Source of the DNA: Candidatus Binataceae bacterium
GTDB taxonomy: Bacteria > Desulfobacterota > Binatia > Binatales > Binataceae
Direction: 5' to 3'
Length of the DNA: 64,000 bases
Assembly (NCBI GenBank): GCA_035294265.1
Contig: DATGLK010000085.1
Location: 1 to 64,000 of the forward strand
A model generated the notes under the pieces. The model did no database searches. It had not been told where the DNA came from and worked only from the letters and a program-made list of their open reading frames with translations. Shown here piece by piece: positions 16,622 to 24,492 of the stretch. Position numbers and translations under genes: made by a program. Positions within the stretch are counted from its first letter, which is position 1, and each line of letters opens with the position of its first letter.

Positions 16622-17266
16622 CTAACCACGCTGATTGAACTGGTTCATCGCTCGCTCCACGCCATCATTGAGCACCGCCCGCGCCGCCTGAGCCGCGCGC
16701 TCCAGTTGCGGCTGTATCTGGGCCATCTGGGCAGCATTCATAGGCTCCAACAGATAGCCGACCGGTTCGCGTCCTTGCGGCGCATGGCCTACTCCCATGC
16801 GCAGACGCAGGAAATTGGCGTTGCCCAGCAACTCGATAATCGAACGCAGGCCGCGATGGCCGCCGTCGCCACCACCGCGCTTGAGCCGCACCACTCCCGG
16901 TTCCAGATCCAGGTCGTCATGGAACACCAGCAGGCGGCCCAGCGGCAGCTTGAAGTAGCCTAGCAAGGAGACCACGCTCTCACCGCTCAGATTCATGAAA
17001 GTTTGCGGTTGCGCCAACAGGACCGGATGGCCCCCGAAGTCGCCCCGGCCCAGCCGCGCCTTGAAGCGTTGTTGGCCTAGGCTGATGGCGGCTTGGTGGG
17101 CGATCAGCTCAATCGCGAGGAAACCCAGGTTATGGCGGCTGTGGGCATAGCGCTCGCCAGGATTGCCCAACCCCACCAGCAGCCACGGCTCCCGACCTCG
17201 CTCCGAATCCTGGACCGAATCCGCGCGCGGCGCGCGAAAAGATTGGAACAACCGCCGAAGGGTCAT
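16622..17266 (-). CDS. pth: Peptidyl-tRNA hydrolase
   Basis: Releases peptidyl moieties from tRNA after abortive translation. The 214-residue protein carries LLVGLGNPGERYAHSRHNLGF with the catalytic His at about residue 45, QPQTFMNLSG, and HDDLDLEPG with the partner Asp. The KRGGGDGGHRGLRSI loop is also present. An N-terminal extension of about 25 charged residues precedes the usual start; no internal ATG allows a shorter form. The usual rplY/prs neighbours are missing. It ends 216 nt from ctpA in convergent orientation; that gap shows nothing I can identify. Confidence 0.95.
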   Translation of the reverse strand: MTLRRLFQSFRAPRADSVQDSERGREPWLLVGLGNPGERYAHSRHNLGFLAIELIAHQAAISLGQQRFKARLGRGDFGGHPVLLAQPQTFMNLSGESVVSLLGYFKLPLGRLLVFHDDLDLEPGVVRLKRGGGDGGHRGLRSIIELLGNANFLRLRMGVGHAPQGREPVGYLLEPMNAAQMAQIQPQLERAAQAARAVLNDGVERAMNQFNQRG

Positions 17267-17363
17267 CGTACCTGTTTTCTGCTCCGCTCAGGTTCCAGTA
17301 AAGCAGGACGGCGGACGCGCCACCGCAGCAGCGGGCGCGTCCTTCGCCGGTAGCACTTTTGGC

Positions 17364-18464
17364 TCAAGCGCGCACCCTTGACCGCCCGCGACCCGCGCCG
17401 CCGCCGGCACGCGCCGCAGGGACCAAGGCGGTTAGCTCCCGGAGTAGGATTTTCATTTCGGCAGGTTTGCCGATGGTAATTCGCAGGCAATCGTAAAGCA
17501 GCGGAGTATCGAAATAACGCACCAGGATGCCACGCCGGCGCAGCTGCGCGGCCATCCCCTCAAGCTTAATTCCCGTCATTCGCGCCAGCACGAAATTGGC
17601 CGCCGAGGAAGGGACTTCGAAGCCGATTTTGCGCAACCCGACCTCGGTCATTCTCCGCGTGCGCCGCACCCGCTGCACGTTGCGCAAGGCCCAGGCGGCG
17701 TCGTTTAAGGCGGCGGCGCCGGCTGCCTGCGCCAGACAATTTAAATTGTAGGAATCCTTTACTTTGAGTAACTGCTCGATCAGAGGCGGCGGTGCCAGCA
17801 ACAGCCCCAACCGCATCCCCGCCAACGAGAACGACTTGGACATCGTACGCAGGATCACCACGTTGTCCAAGGCTCGCACCAGCCGTAGCGAGCTGCGCTC
17901 GGCGAAGTCGACATAGGCCTCGTCAATCACCAACAGGCGCGGGTGCAGTCGGCGCGCCAATTCGATCAGATCCTCGCGCGCCACCAGCGTCCCCGAGGGG
18001 GAGTTGGGATTACACACGATCGTCAGCCGAGCGCGCGCGCGCGCCAGCGCGCGCAGGGGAAAGGCGAAATCGCGCCCCAGCTCGACACGTATCACCCGCG
18101 CGCCCGCAATCGCGGCCAGCGTGTCGTACAGCGAATAGGTCGGCACCGCCCAAGCCGCTACATCGCCCGCGTCCAGGGTGGCCCGAAACAGCATCGAGAG
18201 CAGCTCATCGGAGCCGTTGCCGGCCAAAATCATGTTTGCCGGCAGGCGGTAATAGCGCGCCGCCGCTGCCACCAGGCTATCGGCCCGCGGCCGCGGATAC
18301 AGCCGCAAACTTTCGGCCACGGCCGCCTGTACGATCGCGCGCCGCACCCGGGGCGAGGGCGGATAAGGGTTCTCGTTGGTGTTAAGCTTGATCAGGCGCT
18401 CACCGAGCCGGGGTTGCTCTCCCGGCAGGTAAGGCGCCATTCGTTCAATCGCGGAACGAAACAT
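17364..18464 (-). CDS. hisC: Histidinol-phosphate aminotransferase
   Basis: A PLP-dependent class I/II aminotransferase acting in histidine synthesis (imidazole acetol phosphate to histidinol phosphate). It shows LNTNENPYPPSPRV, GNGSDELLSMLFRA, CNPNSPSGT, DEAYVDFAE and the PLP lysine K210 in RTMSKSFSLAGMRLG. The start at 18464 (MFRSAIERMAPY) matches the family; the frame opens 25 codons upstream with unlike residues. It has 366 residues, and the C-terminal tail is Gly/Arg/Ala-rich. It stands apart from other his genes, and related aromatic aminotransferase activity cannot be excluded. Confidence 0.92.
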   Translation of the reverse strand: MFRSAIERMAPYLPGEQPRLGERLIKLNTNENPYPPSPRVRRAIVQAAVAESLRLYPRPRADSLVAAAARYYRLPANMILAGNGSDELLSMLFRATLDAGDVAAWAVPTYSLYDTLAAIAGARVIRVELGRDFAFPLRALARARARLTIVCNPNSPSGTLVAREDLIELARRLHPRLLVIDEAYVDFAERSSLRLVRALDNVVILRTMSKSFSLAGMRLGLLLAPPPLIEQLLKVKDSYNLNCLAQAAGAAALNDAAWALRNVQRVRRTRRMTEVGLRKIGFEVPSSAANFVLARMTGIKLEGMAAQLRRRGILVRYFDTPLLYDCLRITIGKPAEMKILLRELTALVPAARAGGGAGRGRSRVRA

Positions 18465-18593
18465 GCAACTGGCGGGCCCGCTTAAACAGCACCATCGAAT
18501 CAAAGTGCCACAGGCGCGCCGCCGGGGAAAGAGCCGCACGCCAGCGCAACCGCAATGGGATCGGGTTGCGGCAAGTGCGGCGGAGCATTAAAG

Positions 18594-19043
18594 ATGCTGC
18601 AGATGTTTTGCAAAACCAAATCACTGGTCCTGTTGGCGGCGATGGGGTTGGCTACGGCCTGCGCTCAAACTCTTACTACTCCGCCGGTTATCAATCCGCC
18701 GGTTCGCCCTTCGCGCGTCCAAATGCTCGAACCCATGTTGGCCCAGGCCGGCTTCAAGCAGGTACCCATTACGCCCGCGATGCAGCAGGCGATCGCGGGG
18801 CTGACTCCGTTGCGCTTTAACAGCTTGGAGCGCAAAGGTGTGCTTACCTATTATTTCCCCGACACCAAATTTTGCGATTGTGTGTATATCGGCAGCTTGG
18901 CAGCCTACGAAAGGTACAAACAACTGCGCGAGCAGGCACCCTCCGCACCAACACCCGACCAGGCCCAGATTGACCAACTGCTCAACTCCGAGGTGCCAGT
19001 GCGAGGCGAATGGAATCCGGTGGGCTCTATGATGTTCCCCTGA
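18594..19043 (+). CDS. Conserved exported protein or lipoprotein of unknown function
   Basis: A 149-residue protein with an N-terminal hydrophobic segment (SLVLLAAMGLATACAQ). The Cys could be a lipidation site, although ATAC is a weak lipobox. The mature part contains TYYFPDTKFCDCVYIGSLAAYERY, a Cys-x-Cys motif pattern that I associate with a widespread proteobacterial family of unknown function. GGAG 8 nt before the ATG at 18594 decides the start. It is divergent from hisC. No function is proposed. Confidence 0.7.
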   Translation: MLQMFCKTKSLVLLAAMGLATACAQTLTTPPVINPPVRPSRVQMLEPMLAQAGFKQVPITPAMQQAIAGLTPLRFNSLERKGVLTYYFPDTKFCDCVYIGSLAAYERYKQLREQAPSAPTPDQAQIDQLLNSEVPVRGEWNPVGSMMFP

Positions 19044-19249
19044 AAAACCGGCTTTAAGCAGGGGCCAAAAACCCTTTCGGCCTGCGCGAAGTCGGCTTTC
19101 CGCATAAAAACAGCCGCTGCGTCAAAGACGGTTTGCTTCCTTGGTCTTCTCTTTCTGCAAACCCCGTTCCCTGACCAGGGGATTTACGGAGTGGGTATCT
19201 GGAATGTCCCAAGGCTGCGCCGCCACGAGCCACGCCACCTGGCCGCGCT

Positions 19250-19624
19250 TTAGAGCCGACTGCCCAAAACCAATCCCGCTACCGCGCCCAGCGCTCCGCA
19301 TACCACGCTGCCGAGCATGTAGAAGGCACCCGCCAGCATCTCGCCGTCCTGCAAGAGCCGAATCGATTCAAATTCAAAGGTGGAGAAGGTGGTGTAGCCG
19401 CCCACCACGCCGATCGCGAAGAACAGCCGCCAATTGGGCCCCAGCCAGACCCGGTCCTCGGCAAAGGCCAGAAAAAAGGCAATTACGAAGCTGCCGGTAA
19501 CGTTGATGAAGAAGGTACCGTAGGGAAAGCTGGAGCTCAGGCGAGCAGCGAACCAACCTCCCACCAGATAGCGCGCCATCGAGCCCAGCCCGCCTCCCAA
19601 CGCCACCAGCAAAGCCGCCAACAT
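19250..19624 (-). CDS. crcB: Fluoride channel CrcB/Fluc
   Basis: A small four-helix membrane protein (124 aa) that exports fluoride as a dual-topology dimer. It shows the family marks GGGLGSMARYLV near the start, YGTFFINVTGSF, and GGYTTFSTFEFE, which holds the Na+-site/pore residues. A single full-length copy is consistent with a homodimer. I looked for a fluoride riboswitch upstream and saw none. It is isolated, with the degenerate region 19625-20274 upstream. Confidence 0.93.
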   Translation of the reverse strand: MLAALLVALGGGLGSMARYLVGGWFAARLSSSFPYGTFFINVTGSFVIAFFLAFAEDRVWLGPNWRLFFAIGVVGGYTTFSTFEFESIRLLQDGEMLAGAFYMLGSVVCGALGAVAGLVLGSRL

Positions 19625-20274
19625 CGTCCGCGATTCCTCGGCGTGCAGGTCAGGCCAGCAACGCGCGTATCATTTCGCTACGCCCCATGAGTCCCACCCG
19701 TACACCGTCGCTGCCATCCATCTGATCCGCCTTTCCGCCGACAAGGCGAGCAGCGGCTCGGCCACGGCCAGCATCATCGACAGACCTATCGACAGCCGCA
19801 CAGCCGAGGTGTGGATCGGGCTGGAAACACCGAAGCCCGCCGCTCCGCGCCGCGCCTAGATCAGCACCGAGTAGCGCGACTGATTGTATAGAAATCGCGC
19901 TCACTGAAAAACGCCGCAACCTGTTTGGCCCTTCCCGTGAACATGAGCCCTGTCCTCGCCAAGTTTCGCGAAACCGCTCAGGCCCGAGTTCTGCCGCAAT
20001 CTGGAAGGTGACGAGCCCGCTTGCGAACAAACTTACGCGCTATGTTAGGTAGTGGATAGCACCAAGGATCTTCGAGCCCGTGGCGGAATGGGCGTCGCGG
20101 GTCAGCCTGACTCTGGCATGTACCCGCGGATCGGGCTAAATGGTCCTGTGGGGATTGTTAAGGGGTCAGCGTTGAGCGATACGACAGTCAAATGTATGCG
20201 TTGTTGCGCTCTTCGATGGTTCTCTGGCCGTGACAGTCGCCATCAACGCGGGCCCAGATGATGGGAGAAAAGCT
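19625..20274. other. 650-nt stretch with no intact gene; possible decayed coding sequence
   Basis: No frame here looks like a real protein with an RBS. On the minus strand, a frame ending with a TGA stop inside 19660-19680 encodes a hydrophobic stretch (SIGLSMMLAVAEPLLALSAE) preceded by FLYNQSRYSVLI, but it is cut by stop codons near 19860 and 19905. That may be the remnant of a membrane protein gene. The last part (20150-20274) must hold the promoter and RBS of the flavin monooxygenase gene. Confidence 0.35.
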
Positions 20275-21321
20275 GTGAAGTTTGGACATTTTTGCCTGCC
20301 CACCTATTTTGCCGACGTCGATGGCGACCTGGGCGAATTCATGCGGCACTTCGTCGATATGCTGGCCGAGAGCGAAGAGTTGGGCTTCGATTCGTTGTGG
20401 GCCAACGAGCATCATTTCGATGCTTATGGCGGCATCATCCCCTCCACTCTGACCATGCTCTCCGCCTTGGCCCAACGTACCAAGCGGGTGCGTCTGGGCT
20501 CGTCGATTATCGTCTTGCCTTTGCACAATCCCATCGAGATCGCCGAACAGTTGGCGATGATCGATCTGATGTCCAACGGCCGGGTGGATCTCGGCGTGGG
20601 GCGCGGTTTCGTGGCCTTCGATTACGATCGATTTCATGTTCCGATGGAGAACTCGCAGGATCGGCTCAAAGACGGCTTGGCCTTGATCCTCAAAGCTTGG
20701 GCCAACGAGCACTTCAGCCACGACGGCCCATTTTATCAAGCTAAGGATTTGCAGCTTTGGCCGCGCCCGCAGCAAAAACCACGCTTGCCGGTCTGGCTGG
20801 CCTGCGGCGGCACGCCGGAAAGCTTCAAATGGGCAGGCGAGCAGGGTTTTGGCATCCTAACGGTGGCCTATCGCGGGGTCGAGCCGCTGATTGGATTGAA
20901 CAAGGTCTATCGCCAGGCGTGGCGTGCGTCGGGCCATCCGCCCAATGACTATCGAATCGCCGCCCATTACCAGGTCGTCCTGTCTGACAATCGCCAGGAA
21001 GCCAAGGCGCTGGCCGCCCAAGCGCTTCATCGCTATATCGGGGCCAGCACCCACACTATCGACCGCATGCGTGGCGAACGCAACATCGAAGAAGAGCAGA
21101 AAGTAATCCGCGACGTCCACAATATCGACGAATTAATTGCGGCCTCCCGAATTTTGGTCGGCACGCCGCAGGAAGCCGTCGAGATTTTGCAGCGCGGTCA
21201 AGAATTGATGGGCTTTACCCAGGTCGATTGTACCTTTCGCTTCGGCGGCCTGCCTCTGGAATATGCTGAGCGTTCGCTCGATCTGTTCGCCAAGCACGTG
21301 ATCCCCAGACTGCACGATTAG
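20275..21321 (+). CDS. LLM-class flavin-dependent monooxygenase (luciferase-like)
   Basis: A bacterial-luciferase-family TIM-barrel enzyme of 348 residues that uses reduced FMN/F420-type flavin and O2 to oxidise a small organic molecule. Family marks are MLAESEELGFDSLWANEHHF, RVRLGSSIIVLPLHNP, AEQLAMIDLMSNGRVDLGVGRG and LPVWLACGGTPESFKWAGEQGFGI. It initiates at GTG 20275, with GGGAGA about 8 nt upstream; the frame is open to 20230. It is followed 114 nt later by the TGA-interrupted propeller gene in the same direction. The substrate is unknown, and flavin versus F420 dependence cannot be settled. Confidence 0.88.
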   Translation: MKFGHFCLPTYFADVDGDLGEFMRHFVDMLAESEELGFDSLWANEHHFDAYGGIIPSTLTMLSALAQRTKRVRLGSSIIVLPLHNPIEIAEQLAMIDLMSNGRVDLGVGRGFVAFDYDRFHVPMENSQDRLKDGLALILKAWANEHFSHDGPFYQAKDLQLWPRPQQKPRLPVWLACGGTPESFKWAGEQGFGILTVAYRGVEPLIGLNKVYRQAWRASGHPPNDYRIAAHYQVVLSDNRQEAKALAAQALHRYIGASTHTIDRMRGERNIEEEQKVIRDVHNIDELIAASRILVGTPQEAVEILQRGQELMGFTQVDCTFRFGGLPLEYAERSLDLFAKHVIPRLHD

Positions 21322-21435
21322 CCGGCCCAGCCTGGCGCTGCTGACGAAACCGCGGCGCGGGTGCGGCTTGACGCTAAACCAGCCTTCGTGGTAGCGCGCA
21401 TGGTTAACGGGCGGGCTCAGTCAGGGAGGCAAACG

Positions 21436-23679
21436 ATGCGCAGACCAAAACGATTGCGCTCCAGGTCACGGCTGGGAATCGCGGCCGGTATCTGCGCTCT
21501 GGCTTCACTGCTTCTCAGCGTCGTTTCGGACCTAGCTGCCCCGGCGAGGGCGCAGGCTGGCGACGTAGGCCAGTCGGCCAGCTCGAGCCATCCGTCGGCG
21601 CTTCAGAGCGCGCTCAACCGTGCCTTGCTGGGCGGCGACCTCACTCCGGTGCGCTGTGTGATCGACCACTACCCGGAGTTCAGCGGGGTAGCGGTTGATT
21701 CCGACCACGACGTGGTTGCCTTCAGCGATTTTAATCTCAAGAGTCTGCTGCTCTATCGGCGCACTGGCAACGTGGTGGAAGATGGCATCACCCAGCCGCT
21801 AACCCAGATAATCGGCCCCGACACCCGCTGCGAAACCATCGGCAACGTGTTGGTCGATCCGGTGCGGCGCGAGGTCTATACCCTCAACGCCGATACCGGC
21901 GACAGTATCATGGCCTTTCCCTACAGCGCCCGCGGTGACGCCACTCCGCGCACGCTGGCGGTGCCCCACGGCGCCTTTGCGGCAGCGATCAACCAGGTGC
22001 GAAAGGAGATCGCGGTCTCTTCCACCGCGGTGGACATCGTAACTATCTTTCGGCTGGGAGCGACCGGCTTGACCCACCCCATACGCTACATATGGGGAGC
22101 GAAAACCGGCCTGGCCGTCCCCTGGGGGATCTTCTGGGACCAGCAACACAATGAAATCGGCGTGGCCAATGACGGCAACTGGTGGGAGGGGGATTTCGGC
22201 AAGCATTCGGCCCGCGATCTCAACCTGGTCCGCTTGCAGGGGGCGCAGAACGAGCCGCGCCTCAAGGCCGAGTTCCGTCCCCCCTCCATTCGCATTTATT
22301 CCGGGCTGGCCCAGGGCGATGTTACCCCGCTGCGGGTGATTCAAGGGCCCAAGACGCAGCTTGATTGGCCGCGCTCGATTGCAGTGGACACTGTTCACAA
22401 TCTGATCGCGGTCGCCAATCTGGGCAACAACTCAGTCCTCATCTTCGCTCGCGATGCCAATGGCGACGTGGCGCCCTTGCGCGTAATTCACGGCCCTCAC
22501 ACCGAGATTCGCAATCCCACCGGCATCGCGATCGATAGCCGCCACGCGGAAATCTGGGTCGCCAACTTCGGCCATCAAGGCGAAGCCTTCGACCTCAACG
22601 CACAGGGCGATGTGGCACCCAAGCGGATCATTCGCAATGCCCCTCCAGGGACTCCGGTGGTCGGGACCAACAGCACGATGGCGCTGGGCTACGACAGCAA
22701 GCGCAACCAGTTACTGGTTCCCAATTGAAACATCGACCCGCGTCTTGCCGCGTTTGCCAGGCTGGCAAACGGCGACATGCAGCCGGTGCGTACCATCCAG
22801 GGCAGCCACACCCGCCTTTCGCGAACCATCCATGGCGTGGTTTATAATCCGGCGCGCGATGAAATCGTCATCCCCAGCACGCACGCCGCCGCCATCCTGA
22901 CCTTTGCCGGCGATGCCAGCGGTAACCAACCGCCCTTGCGCTATATCCAGGGCCCCGACACCAGGCTTTCGGAGCCCTGCGGGGTCGCGCTCGATCCGGT
23001 ACGCAAACACATCCTGGTAGCTAATCTGGGCAGCCACTCGGTAACAGTCTATCCCTGGCTGGGACAGGGCAACGTCAAGCCGGTACAGGAGATTGCCGGG
23101 CCCAAGACGCGGCTGGGCTCGATCATGGGAGTTTCCTACGACCCCGAGCATGACGTGATCGTGGTCTCGGGCTCGGAACCCACCATCAGCCGCTCGCGGC
23201 CGGCGATCTTCATGTTTCGAGGCACCGATGACGGCGACGTCGCTCCGCTGCGCGAAATCGTGGGCCCGAAAACCGGTATTTTGGGCGACTGGCACACCGC
23301 GGTTTACAAGGGCGAGATCTTCGTCAGCGTGATGCAATCCGATCTGATTCCCACTTACACCTCGGCGGGCTTGGTCCCTACCTATGTCAAATACGACTTC
23401 ACCCCTCATATTCCGACCTACCACGGCATCAGTCCGCGGGCCGGGCTGAAAACTATTCCACCCTCGGGCTGGGTAGCGCCGGCGGGCTTCGTGGGAGTAT
23501 GGTCGGAGACCGCCAACGGCGACGTGCCACCGATAGCTATAATCAAAGGCGTGGATACCGGCCTATCCCATCCCTCCAGCATCGCGCTCAACCCCAAGGA
23601 AGGAGAGATTTACGTGGTCGATCCCGGCCACGGAATCTTCACCTTCTTGGCACCTCAGCTCTTTGGCCTGGGCGAGTAA
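21436..23679 (+). CDS. Exported beta-propeller protein A, candidate selenoprotein with in-frame TGA (Sec431)
   Basis: Read through one TGA at 22726-22728, this is a 747-codon protein. GGGAGG precedes the ATG at 21436. A signal peptide (about residues 15-39, ending near ARAQA) leads into NHL/YVTN-like blades with the recurring unit 'xIFARDANGDVAPLRVIxGPxT...GIAxD...VAN'. The TGA falls after LLVPN, and the frame resumes with NIDPRLAAFARLANGD, itself a normal blade segment, then about 310 more residues to 23679. No new RBS or start lies at the junction; the first ATG after it is at 22777. A homologue on the other strand has TGA at the same aligned position. A hairpin at 22751-22771 suits a SECIS. 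Expression as two proteins or a pseudogene is the alternative. Its function is unknown; it is predicted periplasmic or secreted. Confidence 0.8.
22751..22771 (+). promoter_or_regulatory. SECIS-like hairpin downstream of in-frame TGA (gene A)
   Basis: A 9-bp perfect stem: CGTTTGCCA (22751-22759) pairs with TGGCAAACG (22763-22771) around the 3-nt loop GGC. The loop begins 31 nt after the TGA, within the 16-37 nt window that I recall for bacterial SECIS elements, and it has G at its first positions as that consensus asks. The stem is built from unusual codons (TTT, AGG, GCA) in a genome that otherwise prefers TTC, CGC and GCG/GCC. The equivalent blade motif elsewhere in the gene does not form a hairpin. 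Confidence 0.72.
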
Positions 23680-23700
23680 CGATCCAAGCGCCAGATAGGC

Positions 23701-24405
23701 TTATCGACTGCCAGGCGGCACAAAGCCTGACCCCACAGTGGGCGGCTTCCAGCTATCGTCGACGGTCGGCGCTTTCCAAGAGTTGTCTACTGCAGGCTTT
23801 TGGAAAGGACTGGTGGCGATCGGAGCCACCCGGATGGAGGGCGCGCTCCTGGCCTGGCTATCGTTCGATTTGGACAGCGGCGGCGCAGTCAGCGAGACCG
23901 TGTCGCTGGCCCCCGCGCTGCCCATCGCGAGTTGTCCAACCGCCACACGCGCCATGCCAGAATCGACAATCAGCCAGAACCTCTGTCCAGCCGGGGCGCA
24001 TACCCTGGTCGTCACGGTGCTGGCGCTGGCGCGCAGCGCTGGCCGCACGAAAGCACCCGTCACGCTGTGACTGGCAAGAAACGCTTTCAAGTCGCGACCC
24101 ACCGGCAGTAGTTCAGCAGTGTTCACCCACCCGGCATAGCCACCGTAACTGGCCGGGAAATGAACGGTAGCGTCGACACGCGCCCATCCCTGTGGCAACT
24201 GGTTGCATCCGCCGCTCGCTCCACCGCGCTGCAGTGCGTCCATCCTGACCCGGTCGCGGGCCATGTCATTCTGGTTTTGCATCCATTGGTCGCTGCCGAC
24301 GTACCCTCCATAAATCCCGTTGCTGCCGGACTGCGCCAGCGCAAGCTGCGCCGCCAGCATCATCGCGAGGGATGCTCCAGCCACTATCAAACTTCTTGCC
24401 GCCAT
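23701..24405 (-). CDS. Exported hypothetical protein with C-terminal W-K/P repeats
   Basis: A 234-residue protein with a clear signal peptide (LIVAGASLAMMLAAQLALAQ). The mature part has no recognised enzyme motif. It contains three scattered cysteines (two could form a disulfide) and a segment HFPASYGGYAGWVNTAELL. The low-complexity C-terminus has imperfect repeats VDNSWKAPT / VDDSWKPPT / VGSGFVPPG. AGGAG and GGGGAG precede the ATG. It converges with propeller gene A and lies 88 nt downstream of the NHL-repeat gene on the same strand, so it could be its co-transcribed partner. Family not recognised. Confidence 0.65.
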   Translation of the reverse strand: MAARSLIVAGASLAMMLAAQLALAQSGSNGIYGGYVGSDQWMQNQNDMARDRVRMDALQRGGASGGCNQLPQGWARVDATVHFPASYGGYAGWVNTAELLPVGRDLKAFLASHSVTGAFVRPALRASASTVTTRVCAPAGQRFWLIVDSGMARVAVGQLAMGSAGASDTVSLTAPPLSKSNDSQARSAPSIRVAPIATSPFQKPAVDNSWKAPTVDDSWKPPTVGSGFVPPGSR

Positions 24406-24492
24406 CGCTCCTAATCTCCCCTAAGGCTGAAGTTTCAGCGCGCGATCGTTCTATCGGCAGCATAATTGACGCAAGTGACTCCTCGACCCTCT

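Noticed and set aside
19625-19740. Fluoride riboswitch upstream of crcB
   Set aside because: No conserved pseudoknot-type leader sequence was seen in the 115 nt upstream.
22726-23679. Treating the downstream half of propeller A as a separate gene starting at ATG 22777
   Set aside because: The ATG lies within a blade motif, has no ribosome-binding site, and would lack a signal peptide. The same break in paralogue B makes readthrough more economical.
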